Shown here: positions 25,525-35,816 of the stretch, piece after piece
How positions within the stretch are numbered: the first letter of the stretch is position 1
Layout: every line of letters begins with the position of its first letter
Assembly: GCF_029167645.1 (NCBI RefSeq)
Contig: NZ_CP119147.1
Coordinates: 2,294,001 to 2,358,000, forward strand
Origin: Streptomyces sp. AM 2-1-1
Lineage (GTDB): Bacteria > Actinomycetota > Actinomycetes > Streptomycetales > Streptomycetaceae
Direction of reading: 5' to 3'
DNA length: 64,000 nucleotides
The notes under the pieces: model-generated
Databases searched by the model: none
What the model saw: only the letters and a program-made list of their open reading frames with translations
Told to the model about the DNA's origin: nothing
Program-made: the position numbers and the translations under genes

Positions 25525-25947
25525 ATGAGCGACCTCCTGGAACGACTCCGTGGACGCGGCTGGCGCATGACGGCGCAACGCCGCGTGGTCGCCGAGGTCC
25601 TCGACGGCGAACACGTCCACCTGACCGCGGACGAGGTGCACGCGAGGGCCGTGGACCGGCTCCCGGAGATCTCCCGGGCCACCGTCTACAACACCCTCGG
25701 CGAGATGGTGTCGCTGGGCGAGGTGCTGGAGGTCTCCACGGACCGCCGCGCCAAGCGGTACGACCCGAACGCCCGCCGCCCCCACCACCATCTGGTCTGC
25801 GCGAGCTGCGGAGCCATCCGGGACGTCCACCCGACCGGCAACCCGCTCGCGGACCTGCCGTCCGAGGAGCGCTTCGGCTTCACGGTGTCCGGCGTCGAGG
25901 TGACGTACCGCGGGCTCTGTCCGAACTGTGTGGCACCGGGCGCCTGA
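25525..25947 (+). CDS. catR: Fur/PerR-family peroxide regulator of catalase
   Basis: Codes for 140 residues from ATG 25525. The N-terminal winged helix (TAQRRVVAEVLDGEHVHLTADEVHARA, ISRATVYNTLGEMV) is followed by the metal-binding dimer domain with RPHHHLVCASCG and a second CPNC pair near the C terminus, which hold the structural zinc. Its divergent position next to katA identifies it as the CatR-type repressor that is inactivated by peroxide oxidation. The very short 5' region (TTAAGCT about 10 bp before the ATG) suggests an almost leaderless transcript. Confidence 0.88.
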   Translation: MSDLLERLRGRGWRMTAQRRVVAEVLDGEHVHLTADEVHARAVDRLPEISRATVYNTLGEMVSLGEVLEVSTDRRAKRYDPNARRPHHHLVCASCGAIRDVHPTGNPLADLPSEERFGFTVSGVEVTYRGLCPNCVAPGA

Positions 25948-26015
25948 CCCGGGGCCCTGCCGATCCGGCCGGACGACCTCTCCGGCCGGATCCGCGTGCG
26001 GGCGTGAGCGGACAC

Positions 26016-26052
26016 GACGAAGGCCCGGATCCAGTGGATCCGGGCCTTCGTC
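26016..26052 (-). terminator. Terminator of the first tRNA-fMet gene
   Basis: gacgaaggcccggatcca (26016-26033) pairs with tggatccgggccttcgtc (26035-26052): an 18-bp perfect inverted repeat just downstream of the leftward tRNA gene. The same sequence is present at the second copy (28499-28535). Confidence 0.9.
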
Positions 26053-26057
26053 TTTCG

Positions 26058-26131
26058 TAGCGGGGACAGGATTTGAACCTGCGACCTCTGGGTTATGAGC
26101 CCAGCGAGCTACCGAGCTGCTCCACCCCGCG
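26058..26131 (-). tRNA. Initiator tRNA-fMet(CAT), copy 1
   Basis: The 74-nt gene, read on the minus strand, starts CGCGGGGTGGAGCAG and has anticodon CAT in the loop CTCATAA. Three G:C pairs (GGG/CCC) close the anticodon stem, and the acceptor end shows a C1-U72 mismatch. These are hallmarks of the initiator tRNA rather than the elongator. The 3' CCA is not encoded. The T arm GGTTCAAATCC is canonical. Confidence 0.95.
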
Positions 26132-26232
26132 TCGTTGAATGCAACATTACGTCAGCCGGTCGGCGGTGGCAAATCCATTCAGCGGCCGCGGTGCTCCTGG
26201 CGTTCGTGCAGGCCGGGAGCACCGCCACGAGC

Positions 26233-28314
26233 TCACGCCGTGAGTTCCTGGTGCAGCGCCTCCTGGAGGCGGGCGGCGCGCTCCGCCACCTCGGCCGGTC
26301 CCAGCTCGACAGCGCGGGCGCACCAGCGCTGGCCCTCGGTGAGTTCACCCCGGCGGGCGGCGAGCAGGGCGAGCCGGAGTGCCGCCCTGCCGTGGCCGTC
26401 ATTGGCGGCGCGGCTCCACCAGAGGGCCGCCTCGCGCTCGCTGCCCTCCCGGGCCAGCAGCAGGCCGAGGTTGAAGGCGCCGTTGCGGCTGCCCGCCTCG
26501 GCGGCCTCGCGGTACCAGCGCGCGGCGCTCTCCACGTCCCCGCGCGCGGCGCAGAGCATGCCGACCCGGACCTGGGCCCGGCGGTGACCCAGCTCGGCGG
26601 CGCGTTCGTACCACTCCTCGCACTCCGACTTCTCCGGCATCGGCTCGCCGAGGACCGGTGTCGCGCGCGGCGGGCGGCGTGCGTCCAGGACTCCGGCCAG
26701 CCGGAAGGCGGCCTCGGCGCTGCCCCCGCCGGCCGCGGTGCGCAGGTGGCGTTCGGCCTCCTGGTCCTCGCCCTGGCGCAGGAGTGCCATGGCGACCTGG
26801 AGCGCGGCGTCGGTGTGCCCCGCGGCGGCTGCGCGCCGGTACCAGCTCAGCGCGGCGAGGCTTTCGTCCCGGCCGGCGTGCAGGATGCCGAGGTTGAAGG
26901 CGGCGTCCACGCTGCCCGCCTCGGCCGCCTTGGAGAACCAGGGTTCGGCGCCCGTCGCGTCCCCGGCCTGCAGGAGCAGCACGGCGAGGGCGTTGGAGGC
27001 CTCGCGGTGACCCGCGTAGGCGGCGCGGCGGTACCACTGCTCGGCCTGCGGGGTACGGTCCTGCGCGGCGCAGAGCAGGCCGAGGTTGTACGCGCCGTTG
27101 ACGTCTCCGGCGTCGAGGGCGGCCCGGTACCAGCGCTCGGCGGTCTGCGGCTCGCCCCGGTCGGCGTGCAGGGCGCCGAGGGCGTTGGCCGCGTTGCCGT
27201 CGCCCTCCTGCGCGGCGCGCAGCCACCACACGGCGGCGCTCTCGACGTCGCCCACGTCCCGCAGCAGGAAGCCGAGGGCGCACGCCGCGCGGGCCTCGCC
27301 GGCCCGTGCGGAGGTGAGGTACCAGCGCCCGGCCTCCTTGAGCTCGCCCCGCCGCTCCAGAATGGCGCCGAGGTGCAGCGCCGCGCGGGCGTGACCGCGC
27401 GCCGCCGCCTGCCGGTACCACTGCTCGGCCTCGCCGAAGCGTCCCTCGGCGGGGCCCGCGACGGGGCTGTCGCCGGAGGCGCCGGCGCCGTTCGTCGCGG
27501 ACCCGACGGCCTCCGCCGGCAGGCGCCCGAGGCCGAAGGCCTGGTGCGGGTCGTCCACGGCGTTGCGCTCGATGGCCCTGGCCAGGCGGTACGCGGCCTC
27601 CCGGTGGCCCTGCTCGGCGGCGGCGCGCAGCCAGCGTTCGGCGCCCACGTCGCTGCGGTGCTCCAGCAGGTCCGCGAGGGCGTAGGCGCCCAGCGCGTGG
27701 CCCTGCTCGGCGGACTGGCGCAGCCAGTACTCGGCGCCGGGCTCGTCGCCCCGCTCGCGCAGGAGCCGGCCGAGCGCGTGCGCGGCGGAAGCGGAGCCCG
27801 CGACCGCAGCGATGCGCCACCAGCCGGCCGCCTCGTCCGGGTATCCGCGCTGGTGCAGCAGGACCCCGAGGTTGTTGGCGGCGGCCCGGTCGCCGTCGGC
27901 GGTGGCGCCGCGCAGGTAGGGCTCCGCGCCGTCGAGATCGCCCCGGCGCAACAGCAGTGCGCCGACGACGCTCATCGAGGCGGTGTCGCCCGCGTCGGCG
28001 GCGCGCCGGTGGCGCTCTTCGTCCTCGGTGGTGCCGCTCGCGTCGGCTGCCGCGAGGGCGTCGGCGGCGTCGGTCACATCGGTCGTGTCCAAGGCCTCGG
28101 CGGCGTGCGTGCTTCCTGGCGTGACGGTGACCCCCGTCGTCTCGGTGGCCCCGGTGGTGAAGTCGTCGCTGGTCGCGGCCTGTTCGGCGGCCCCCGCCGC
28201 CCCGGCGGTGACCACGGCGGATGCCGCGGCCGGCACCCTCTCCGGGTCCCTCGACCGCCGTTGCACAAACCGCCCTGTCTCCAACAGAGTTGCCCTGTCC
28301 CCCATAAATACCAT
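26233..28314 (-). CDS. Large Sel1-like/TPR repeat protein
   Basis: Codes for 693 residues from the start at 28314 (ATG 28305 is an alternative). After an Ala/Thr-rich leader of about 95 residues with no signal peptide or membrane helix, the protein is built of about fifteen Sel1-type repeats of 34-36 residues (pattern A-x-x-W-Y-R-x-A-A-x-x-G-x-x-x-A-A-x-x-L-G). A non-repeat Gly/Ala/Pro insert occurs near residues 265-295. Sel1 repeats scaffold protein complexes. It lies between two identical tRNA-fMet modules, all on the minus strand. No partner is indicated by context. Confidence 0.88.
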   Translation of the reverse strand: MVFMGDRATLLETGRFVQRRSRDPERVPAAASAVVTAGAAGAAEQAATSDDFTTGATETTGVTVTPGSTHAAEALDTTDVTDAADALAAADASGTTEDEERHRRAADAGDTASMSVVGALLLRRGDLDGAEPYLRGATADGDRAAANNLGVLLHQRGYPDEAAGWWRIAAVAGSASAAHALGRLLRERGDEPGAEYWLRQSAEQGHALGAYALADLLEHRSDVGAERWLRAAAEQGHREAAYRLARAIERNAVDDPHQAFGLGRLPAEAVGSATNGAGASGDSPVAGPAEGRFGEAEQWYRQAAARGHARAALHLGAILERRGELKEAGRWYLTSARAGEARAACALGFLLRDVGDVESAAVWWLRAAQEGDGNAANALGALHADRGEPQTAERWYRAALDAGDVNGAYNLGLLCAAQDRTPQAEQWYRRAAYAGHREASNALAVLLLQAGDATGAEPWFSKAAEAGSVDAAFNLGILHAGRDESLAALSWYRRAAAAGHTDAALQVAMALLRQGEDQEAERHLRTAAGGGSAEAAFRLAGVLDARRPPRATPVLGEPMPEKSECEEWYERAAELGHRRAQVRVGMLCAARGDVESAARWYREAAEAGSRNGAFNLGLLLAREGSEREAALWWSRAANDGHGRAALRLALLAARRGELTEGQRWCARAVELGPAEVAERAARLQEALHQELTA

Positions 28315-28498
28315 CGTCGCACCACCTGTAACCCGCGTACACCTCGTATATCGCGGACAGTGAGGTCACTTCAGCGTTTTGTCGACATGCCCACAGAGAG
28401 ACAAGTCAAACACGACCCCGCTCCACTGGTGCCCCGCGAACCGCCCTTCACGCCCACTCTCCGCACTCTTGGCACGTCGGGCAAAGCGGCACGGACAT

Positions 28499-28535
28499 GA
28501 CGAAGGCCCGGATCCAGTGGATCCGGGCCTTCGTC
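28499..28535 (-). terminator. Terminator of the second tRNA-fMet gene
   Basis: Identical to the first copy: an 18-bp perfect inverted repeat (28499-28516 with 28518-28535) directly downstream of the leftward tRNA, separating it from the Sel1-repeat gene start at 28314. Confidence 0.9.
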
Positions 28536-28540
28536 TTTCG

Positions 28541-28614
28541 TAGCGGGGACAGGATTTGAACCTGCGACCTCTGGGTTATGAGCCCAGCGAGCTACCGAGC
28601 TGCTCCACCCCGCG
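28541..28614 (-). tRNA. Initiator tRNA-fMet(CAT), copy 2
   Basis: Identical in all 74 positions to the gene at 26058-26131, with the same initiator features (C1-U72 mismatch, three G:C pairs in the anticodon stem, CAT anticodon). It lies 43 bp beyond the stop of the UPF0182 gene, which is transcribed in the same direction. Confidence 0.95.
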
Positions 28615-28656
28615 TCGTTGTGTTCAAACAGTACCACGACGCGGGGGTGGGGTTTC

Positions 28657-31647
28657 TCAGCTGCCCTGGTCGCCGGCCTTTTCCGCCGGGGTGGTGGCGG
28701 TGTCCCGGGCGGTGCTGCCGGAGGAGCCCGCACCGCCGGTACCGGTCTCCGAGCCCGTACCGGCGCCGGAGCCGCCCGCGCCGGACTGGGCGTCGGCGGC
28801 GGCCTGCAGGGCGTCCTTGAGGTCGTCCTGCGCCTTGCCGTACGCCGTCCAGTCCTGCTTCTCGAGCGCTTCCTGGCCGGCCTCGTACGCCTTCTGGGCG
28901 TCCGCGATGGCCTCCTTGAGCGCCGCGTCGCCGGTGGCCGGCGGCTTGGTCGGCTCGGTCGGCTTCGTGGGCTCGGTGGGTTCGGTGGGTTCGGTGGGTT
29001 CGGTCGTCTCCCCGTCGACCCCGAAGACCGCGTTGAGCGCCTCCCCGAGGCTGTTCTCGAAGACGATCTTCGACCCGAACGAGGCGGCCACCTTGCGCAG
29101 CAACGGGTAGTTCTGGTTGCCACCGCGCGTGTAGACCGGCTCGATGTAGAGGAACCCGCCGTCCAGCGGCACGGTGAGGAGGTTTCCGTACTCGATGTCC
29201 GAGTCGGTGCCCTTGAGGTTCCTCACGAACTCGGCGACGTCGTCGTTGCCGTTGAGCTCGCTCTGTACCTGTCCTGGCCCCTTCACCGTGTTGGTGACTC
29301 TGAGGAGTCTGATCGTGCCGTAGTCCTTGCTGGCCGCGTCCGCGTCCACCGCCATGAACGCCCCGAGGTCGGGACGGCCCCTCGGGGTGAACGTCGTGGT
29401 CAGCGAGAACGTCTGCTGATCCTGGTCCGGCATCTTCATGGAGAGGTAGTACGGCGGAACGGAGCCCGGTTCCTTGTTGGTCGGGTCGTCCGGCACCTGC
29501 CACGCGTCACTGCCGCTGTAGAACTGCGCCGGGTTGGTGACGTGGTAGCGGGTCAGCAGCTCGCGCTGGACCTTGAAGAGGTCCTGCGGGTAGCGCAGGT
29601 GGTCCATGAGCTCGGCCGGGATGGCGGACCTGTCCTTCACCGTCCCGGGGAACGCCTTGCGCCAGGTCTTGAGGACCGGGTCCTCGGTGTCCCACTCGTA
29701 GAGCGTGACGGTGCCGTCGTACGCGTCGACGGTCGCCTTCACCGAGTTGCGGATGTAGTTGACCTGGTTCTGCTGGGCGACGACCGCGCGCTGGTTGGTC
29801 GTCAGCGAGTCGGCGGTGGTGTCGCCGAGCGTCGTACGGGAGGCGTACGGGTAGCCGTTCGTCGTGGTGTACGCGTCGACGATCCACTTGATCCGATGGT
29901 TGACCACCGCCGGGTAGGCGTCGCCGTCGATGGTCAGCCACGGGGCGACCGACTCGACGCGGTCCTTGGGCGTGCGGTTGTAGAGGATCCGCGAGCCCTC
30001 GCCGATGGCCCCCGAGTAGAGGATCTGCGGCTCGCTGAACGAGACCGCGTAGGCGGCACGGTTGAACGCGTTGGCGAGGCTGACCCCGCTGTCACCCTGG
30101 TAGCTGGTGGTCTTCTCGCCGTCCTCCTCGTAGTCGAGCTCCTTCTGGGGCCCGCCGACGATGGAGTACTGCTCGGTCTTCTCGCCGTAGTAGATCCGCT
30201 GCTCGTACTCGCCGAAGTCGCCCGTGGTCGGCAGTCCGGACTCGGTGAAGTCCGGGGAGCCGACGGGGTTGGTCCCCGTCGTGGTGCCCTTGGCCGCGAT
30301 GGCGCCGAAGCCGTGGGTGTACGTGAAGTGGTCGTTGATCCAGTTCCGCTTCGGCAGGCCCGCGAGGTTGAGCTCGCGCAGACCCACGACGGTGTCCTGC
30401 TCCTTGCCGTCCTCCTCGTAGCGGTCCACGTCCAGCGTCGCCGGGAACTGGTAGTAGTTCCGCTTCTGCTGGAGCTGCTGGAACGCCGGGGAGACGACGT
30501 TGGGGTCCATCACGCGGTAACTGGCGGCGGCGTCGGCCTGCCTGCGCAGCGCGGCGCCCTCGGTCTCCGTGCCCTTGCCCGCGTAGTCGTCGACCTGTGC
30601 GTCGTCGATGTCGTACGCGTCGCGTGTGGCCTCGATGTTCTTGCTGATGAACGGGGCTTCCTTGGCCTGCTCGTTCGGCTGGACCTGGAACTTCTGGACG
30701 ATCGCCGGGTAGAGCCCGCCGATCAGGATGGCCGAGAGGACCATCAGCCCGAAGCCGATCACCGGGAGCTGCCAGGTGCGGCGCCAGAGCGTCGCGAAGA
30801 AGAGCACCGCGCAGATGGCGGCGATGCAGAACAGGATCGTCTTCGCGGGCAGGTAGGCGTTGGCGTCGACGTACCGCAGGCCGGTCCAGTTGTCGGTGGC
30901 CTTGAAGTCGCTCGACTTCACGGCCAGGCCGTACCGGTCGAGCCAGTACGCCACGGCCTTCAGCGAGACGAAGACGCCCAGCAGCACCGAGAGGTGGCCG
31001 GTGGCGGCACCGGTCGCGCGGGCACCGGGGCTGGTGATCCGCAGACCGCCGTAGAGGTAGTGCGTCAGGGCCGCGGCGATGAGCGACAGCACGACCGCGG
31101 CGAAGCCGAAGCCGAGCAGGAAGCGGTACCACGGCAGGTCGAAGGCGTAGAAGGAGACGTCCAGGTGGAACTGGGGGTCCTTCTTCCCGAAGGAGACGCC
31201 GTTGACGTACATCAGCCACGTGCGCCACTGGCCCGAGGCGGAGGCCCCGGAGATCAGCCCGACCAGCGCGGTGACCGCGAGGAGCACCCACTTCTTGAAC
31301 GGGGCGACACCCATGCGGTAGCGGTCGAGGCTCTGCTGCTCCATCGACATCGCGCTCAGCGGCGGCCGGAGCCGGTACGCGAGCCAGACGTTGAGGCCGA
31401 CGGCGAGTGCCATCAGCACCCCGAAGACGAGGAAGAGACCGATCTTGGTCCACAGCGTGGTGGTGAAGACCGACGAGTACGAGACCGAGCGGTACCAGAG
31501 CCAGTCGGTCCAGAACCCGGCGAACATGATGAAGGCCATACCGAGCGCCGCGAGGACGCCGAGGGTCATGAGGAGGGTACGGGCACGCCGGGACGGGCGG
31601 CCGACTCTCATCCGTGGCCCGGTCGGGCCTCCGCCGCGGTCCGGCAT
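28657..31647 (-). CDS. UPF0182 family large membrane protein
   Basis: Codes for 996 residues from ATG 31647. The start is set by the family N terminus ([21 protein letters not shown]) just before the first helix. About seven hydrophobic helices occupy residues 25-320 (including [17 protein letters not shown] and [14 protein letters not shown]). A long extracellular region with many Tyr/Asp-rich stretches follows ([39 protein letters not shown]). The C terminus has a [12 protein letters not shown] linker and an Ala/Gly/Thr-rich tail with a possible coiled segment ([24 protein letters not shown]). The family is universal in actinobacteria but its function is not established. Confidence 0.93.
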   Translation of the reverse strand: MPDRGGGPTGPRMRVGRPSRRARTLLMTLGVLAALGMAFIMFAGFWTDWLWYRSVSYSSVFTTTLWTKIGLFLVFGVLMALAVGLNVWLAYRLRPPLSAMSMEQQSLDRYRMGVAPFKKWVLLAVTALVGLISGASASGQWRTWLMYVNGVSFGKKDPQFHLDVSFYAFDLPWYRFLLGFGFAAVVLSLIAAALTHYLYGGLRITSPGARATGAATGHLSVLLGVFVSLKAVAYWLDRYGLAVKSSDFKATDNWTGLRYVDANAYLPAKTILFCIAAICAVLFFATLWRRTWQLPVIGFGLMVLSAILIGGLYPAIVQKFQVQPNEQAKEAPFISKNIEATRDAYDIDDAQVDDYAGKGTETEGAALRRQADAAASYRVMDPNVVSPAFQQLQQKRNYYQFPATLDVDRYEEDGKEQDTVVGLRELNLAGLPKRNWINDHFTYTHGFGAIAAKGTTTGTNPVGSPDFTESGLPTTGDFGEYEQRIYYGEKTEQYSIVGGPQKELDYEEDGEKTTSYQGDSGVSLANAFNRAAYAVSFSEPQILYSGAIGEGSRILYNRTPKDRVESVAPWLTIDGDAYPAVVNHRIKWIVDAYTTTNGYPYASRTTLGDTTADSLTTNQRAVVAQQNQVNYIRNSVKATVDAYDGTVTLYEWDTEDPVLKTWRKAFPGTVKDRSAIPAELMDHLRYPQDLFKVQRELLTRYHVTNPAQFYSGSDAWQVPDDPTNKEPGSVPPYYLSMKMPDQDQQTFSLTTTFTPRGRPDLGAFMAVDADAASKDYGTIRLLRVTNTVKGPGQVQSELNGNDDVAEFVRNLKGTDSDIEYGNLLTVPLDGGFLYIEPVYTRGGNQNYPLLRKVAASFGSKIVFENSLGEALNAVFGVDGETTEPTEPTEPTEPTKPTEPTKPPATGDAALKEAIADAQKAYEAGQEALEKQDWTAYGKAQDDLKDALQAAADAQSGAGGSGAGTGSETGTGGAGSSGSTARDTATTPAEKAGDQGS

Positions 31648-31774
31648 CTGGAAAGCCAACGTGCGCACCTCGTACTTCGGGGTCGTGTGGAAAGGGCTCC
31701 GCGATCGTAGAACCCTTCCTTGCAACTTACGGACGCTTTACCTAGTTCCCGTTTGCGGTGCGGAAGGAGGCAGG

Positions 31775-32344
31775 ATGTTGGGTATGCCCAACGCTTCTTC
31801 CTCAGGTCCTCAGATGGCGGCGAGTCCCCTCACCGTCGCGGTGCTCGAAATCGACGAGTACGCCGCCGGTCTCGGATGGGACCGCCCCGCCCGCCTGTTC
31901 GCCCTCGTCGACACCGCCAGCCTGCGCGTGCAGGAGCCGGGCCTCGCCGCCCAGCTCGGTCTCGGCGCGGGCGGTACGGTGCCCGCCGCTTTCACCCCCG
32001 TGGAACAGGAGGAGATCCCCTCCGGCAAGCCGCTGGACGAGTTCCTCGCCACGATCGCCTGGCCGGCCGGGGTGGCGGGCTGCGCGCTGACGGTCGAGCG
32101 GCTCATGCTGCCGCCGTCCGCCGAGGCCTCCGTGCCCGAAGGGCTCAGCGGCAAGAAGCTGACCGCGTGGGTGGCGGCGCACCCGGAGCGCCAGGAGGTG
32201 CGGATGACCGTGGCCGTGCTGCGCGACGGCAGGCGCGAGTCCGCCATCCGGCTGCGGGAGAAGGACTCGGCCAACGAGGTCCTCACCGGTCCGGCGCTCG
32301 TCCCGGGGCTGGCCGACGCGCTGGCCGCGACCTTCGAGTCCTGA
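31775..32344 (+). CDS. PPA1309-family protein of unknown function
   Basis: Codes for 189 residues from ATG 31775, four bases after ggaaggagg; ATG 31784 is the alternative. The sequence matches the actinobacterial PPA1309 type: LTVAVLEIDEYAAGLGWDRPARLFALVDT, then PLDEFLATIAWP and CALTVERLMLPP, ending RESAIRLREKDSANEVLTGPALVPGLADAL. Soluble, no membrane or catalytic motif. It is divergent from UPF0182 and converges with the PDZ protease. Confidence 0.85.
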   Translation: MLGMPNASSSGPQMAASPLTVAVLEIDEYAAGLGWDRPARLFALVDTASLRVQEPGLAAQLGLGAGGTVPAAFTPVEQEEIPSGKPLDEFLATIAWPAGVAGCALTVERLMLPPSAEASVPEGLSGKKLTAWVAAHPERQEVRMTVAVLRDGRRESAIRLREKDSANEVLTGPALVPGLADALAATFES

Positions 32345-32382
32345 GGCCGGCGCGGGGCCCCGCGGTGCGGGGCTCCGGCCGG

Positions 32383-33471
32383 TCAGCCCTTCGAGCAGCT
32401 CGGCAGTCCGGCGACGTCGCCGGTGCGGATCTTGTCCAGGGACTTCTTGGCGTCGTCCATCGTCTTGACCCGGACCAGGGTGAGGCCGGACGGGGTGTCG
32501 GCCGCCGCGGCGGCGCAGTTGTCGTCGGGGGTGAGGAAGTACCGCGCCCCGGCGTTCCGCGCGCCGACGAGTTTCATGTTGATGCCGCCGATCGGGCCGA
32601 CCGTGCCGTCGTCGTCGATGGTGCCGGTGCCGGCGACGAACTTCCCGCCGGTCAGCTGACCCGGCGTGAGCTTGTCGACGATGCCCAGCGAGAACATGAG
32701 CCCGGCGCTGGGGCCGCCGACGTCGGCGAGGTTGATGTCGATCTCGAACGGGAAGGTGTGGTCGGTCCCCGCCTGGATGCCGACGACGGCGCGGCCGTCG
32801 TCGTCCGCCCCGCGGGTGGTGAGGGTGACGTCCTGGGTGCCCTCGGGTTCCTTCCCGGCCTTCTCGGCCGCCGCGGCCCGTTCGGCCGGCACGACCGTGA
32901 ACGTCACGTCCTGGCCCGCGTCGCGCTTGCTCACCAGTTCGGCGACGTCCGCAGGGTCCTTGACCGCGGTGCCGTCCACCGACTCGATCACGTCGCCCGC
33001 GTGGAGTTTGCCCTCGGCCGCGCCGCCCTTGACCACGGTCGACACCACCACACGCGAGGTCACCGGGATGTCCAGCTCCTCCAGGGCGGCGACCTTGGCG
33101 CTCTCCTGGGACTGACTGAACTCCTCGGCGTTCTCCTGCGTGGACTGCTCCTCGGTCTTCCCGTCCGGGTAGAGGGTGTCGTGCGGCACGATCACGCTGT
33201 CGTGCGCCAGCCAGCCGTACACGGCCTCGACCAGGTTCATGTTGTAGTCCGCACCGGTGACGCGGACCGTCGTCATGTTGAGATGCCCCGACGTCGGGTA
33301 CGTCTTGCGACCGGAGATCTTCAGTACCGGTTCGCCGTTCGCGTCGCCCAGCGTGTTCACGGTCGGCCCCGGGGACATCTCCGCGTACGGAGCGGGAATC
33401 AGCACGCCCACGCAGAGAAGCGCGATGAGGATGAGGGTCGAGGCGAGCATCGTCGCTGTGCGGCGTGGCAT
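32383..33471 (-). CDS. Membrane-anchored PDZ and Lon-like (S16) serine protease
   Basis: Codes for 362 residues from ATG 33471. Residues 8-28 form a membrane anchor; the rest is outside the cell. A PDZ domain covers residues about 140-200 (VKGGAAEGKLHAGDVIESVDGTAV). The C terminus is a Lon-type protease domain with catalytic S255 (VGGPSAGLMFSLG) and K300 (GGINMKLVGARNAG). There is no ATPase domain, so it resembles the YlbL/SdrC group of Firmicutes and Actinobacteria. It probably acts in envelope protein quality control or signalling. Confidence 0.92.
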   Translation of the reverse strand: MPRRTATMLASTLILIALLCVGVLIPAPYAEMSPGPTVNTLGDANGEPVLKISGRKTYPTSGHLNMTTVRVTGADYNMNLVEAVYGWLAHDSVIVPHDTLYPDGKTEEQSTQENAEEFSQSQESAKVAALEELDIPVTSRVVVSTVVKGGAAEGKLHAGDVIESVDGTAVKDPADVAELVSKRDAGQDVTFTVVPAERAAAAEKAGKEPEGTQDVTLTTRGADDDGRAVVGIQAGTDHTFPFEIDINLADVGGPSAGLMFSLGIVDKLTPGQLTGGKFVAGTGTIDDDGTVGPIGGINMKLVGARNAGARYFLTPDDNCAAAAADTPSGLTLVRVKTMDDAKKSLDKIRTGDVAGLPSCSKG

Positions 33472-33698
33472 GGAACGACAGTACGGTAAGCGCCTGTCGG
33501 TGCACCGCCGGGGCCGGTCCGTACGGGGCTCTCGGAGACGGGGCGCCGGGGCGGAGGTCCACGCTCCGCGAAGGGCCCGAGAGCGGCTCCCACAGGACGG
33601 ACGAAGGGGACGGATCGGACGGAGCGGAGGGGTCACGGGGCGGTGCCCGGTCGGCCCGCCCGTACGTCCGACGCTCTCTCCCCGGTCGCCGTCGTACG

Positions 33699-33869
33699 TC
33701 AGACGGCGTCGGAACCGGAATGCGACTTCTCCATCGCTTCACGGAACCGGGCATACCCGGCGAGCTCGGTGACGTCGCCGGTCGTGCGATTGCGTGCGGC
33801 CCAGCCTCCCCATATCGCCGCGCCGAGAGCGGCGAGAAGCGGAATCAAGAGCCATGCGAGTGCTGCCAC
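33699..33869 (-). CDS. Very small single-span membrane protein
   Basis: Codes for 56 residues. GTG 33869 is chosen because agggaggt lies 4 nt upstream; the earlier GTG at 33902 has no such site. The N terminus is a membrane helix (VAALAWLLIPLLAALGAAIWGGWAA) followed by a charged tail (FREAMEKSHSGSDAV). No family recognised. It lies between the PDZ protease and moaE genes, all leftward. Confidence 0.65.
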   Translation of the reverse strand: MAALAWLLIPLLAALGAAIWGGWAARNRTTGDVTELAGYARFREAMEKSHSGSDAV

Positions 33870-34063
33870 TGCGACCTCCCTTACTCGATGAGCGACCGTC
33901 ACCGACGGTCTGCAGATTAACCAGCGGTGCGACCCACGCTGGTGGCAGGGGGGCGGTTACGCAAATCGGGCCTGATCCGCGCCCGTACGGTTTGCGGACG
34001 ACGGACCCGGGTCCGTTCCCGGGTGAAAGCTCCGGGTCCGTGCGGCAGCCGTTCAGCAGCCGT

Positions 34064-34537
<474 letters not shown>

Positions 34538-34673
34538 GGGGCCATGGTGCCGCACCCCGGAGCCGTGACGGAACGCGTTCCGGTGCTTGGGACGACCGTC
34601 CGCGGGCCGGAAGGTCCTGGGCCGCGCGGGTCCGGCGCGGTGCCCGGCCGGGTTCGCCGGACACCGCCCGGGG

Positions 34674-35816
34674 TCAGATACGGCGGCGGGCCTTGCGGGC
34701 CCGGCGGACCAGGGCGGCCGTGCCGAGCAGGGCAACCGTCGCCCCGGCGGCCCCCGCCGCGGTGGCGTCCTTGCGGCCGAGCCGGCGCCCCGCCACGGTG
34801 CGGCGCCCCTTGACCTCGTCGAGGAGGGCCGTCAGCACGTCCTCGTTGGTCCACCGGGGCCGCCAGCCGGCGTCGTGCAGTCTGCCGACGCTGACCACCC
34901 AGGGGTGCATCGTGTAGGCGAGGTCGCCGGCGGGTGAGGGGGTCAGTCCGATCCGGTGCAGCCGGGCGGCGGCGCCCAGCGCGACCGCCGAGGGCAGCTC
35001 CATCCGGCGCACCCCGCTGAGCTCCTCGACCTGCTCCTGCTCCAGCCATCCGTCGCAGCCGACCGCGAACTCCCCGTCGATCTTCTCCAGGGCCGCGTAC
35101 TCCAGGGCGCTGACCAGGTCCTCCACGTGGCAGAACTGCCAGGTGGGACGCGATCCGGCGACGACCAGGAGACGGGGGGACTCGAAGTAGCGGGTGAGCG
35201 CGGTGTCCGTGCCGCCGACCAGGACGGCCGGGCGGACGACGGTGACGTTGAGGCCGGGGTGGGCGCGCGGGGCACGGCGGCCCAGGCGTTCGATCTCCAG
35301 CAGGTCGCCGACGCCGGTGGCCTCGGCCGTGGCGCGCAGTTCGGCGTCTTCGGAGAGGGGCACGTCGTTGTCGGGCAGGGCCCCGTAGACCATCGCGGAG
35401 GTGCAGAGCACGACCCGGTGGACGCCCACGGCCGCGGCGGCGGTCAGCACGGTCTGGGTACCGCGCACGTTGTACGCCGTACGGGCCGCCGCGTCGGTCT
35501 CCAGATCGAGGTCGACAGCGAGGTGCACCACGACGTCCGCGCCCCGCAGCTTCTCGGCGATGGCGGGGTCCCGTACGTCCAGGACGTGCCAGGTCACCCC
35601 GGGCACGTCCGCGCGCCGCTCGTCGAGCGCGACGACCTTCCCGATGTCGTCCGACGCGGCGAGGTGCGCGGTCAGCAGCGCGCCCACTCCGCTCGCCGCG
35701 CCGGTGACCACGACGACGGGGCCCCGCTTGCCGGAGATGTTTTTCGCGGGTTTCGTGCCGGTCGTGGGGTCGGTCAGGTTTCGCGCTCCGCGAACCTGCG
35801 GATCTGGGGAACTCAC
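34674..35816 (-). CDS. Atypical extended SDR / NAD-dependent epimerase-like protein with C-terminal membrane helix
   Basis: Codes for 380 residues from GTG 35816 (ggag 7 nt upstream); ATG 35882 is possible. An NAD(P)-binding Rossmann motif VVVTGAASGVGALLTAHL starts near residue 34, and the extended SDR pattern follows (GADVVVHLAVDLD, YNVRGTQTVLTAA, SAMVYGALPD). The usual YxxxK catalytic pair is missing: after the VYG tyrosine there is no lysine at +4, and the region where it often recurs reads GVGDLLEIERLGRR. Residues about 355-378 form a hydrophobic helix followed by RRARKARRRI. It may bind rather than turn over its substrate. Confidence 0.8.
   Translation of the reverse strand: MSSPDPQVRGARNLTDPTTGTKPAKNISGKRGPVVVVTGAASGVGALLTAHLAASDDIGKVVALDERRADVPGVTWHVLDVRDPAIAEKLRGADVVVHLAVDLDLETDAAARTAYNVRGTQTVLTAAAAVGVHRVVLCTSAMVYGALPDNDVPLSEDAELRATAEATGVGDLLEIERLGRRAPRAHPGLNVTVVRPAVLVGGTDTALTRYFESPRLLVVAGSRPTWQFCHVEDLVSALEYAALEKIDGEFAVGCDGWLEQEQVEELSGVRRMELPSAVALGAAARLHRIGLTPSPAGDLAYTMHPWVVSVGRLHDAGWRPRWTNEDVLTALLDEVKGRRTVAGRRLGRKDATAAGAAGATVALLGTAALVRRARKARRRI

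Larger units (their letters stand above)
26016..26137 (-). repeat. 122-bp identical block, copy 1 (tRNA-fMet plus terminator)
   Basis: Bases 26016-26137 are identical to 28499-28620 in the same orientation, and include the terminator hairpin, the 5-bp spacer, the whole tRNA gene and 6 bp upstream of it. Outside this block the two contexts diverge at once, which marks a recent or gene-converted duplication. Confidence 0.92.
28499..28620 (-). repeat. 122-bp identical block, copy 2 (tRNA-fMet plus terminator)
   Basis: Direct repeat of 26016-26137, 2483 bp away. Recombination between the copies would delete the Sel1-repeat gene and one tRNA while leaving one intact tRNA module. Confidence 0.92.

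Noticed and set aside
28618..31710. A 1030-codon plus-strand open frame opposite UPF0182
   Set aside because: Arg/Val/Glu/Asp-rich repetitive composition without recognisable motifs; the minus strand encodes the conserved UPF0182 protein with clear membrane helices.
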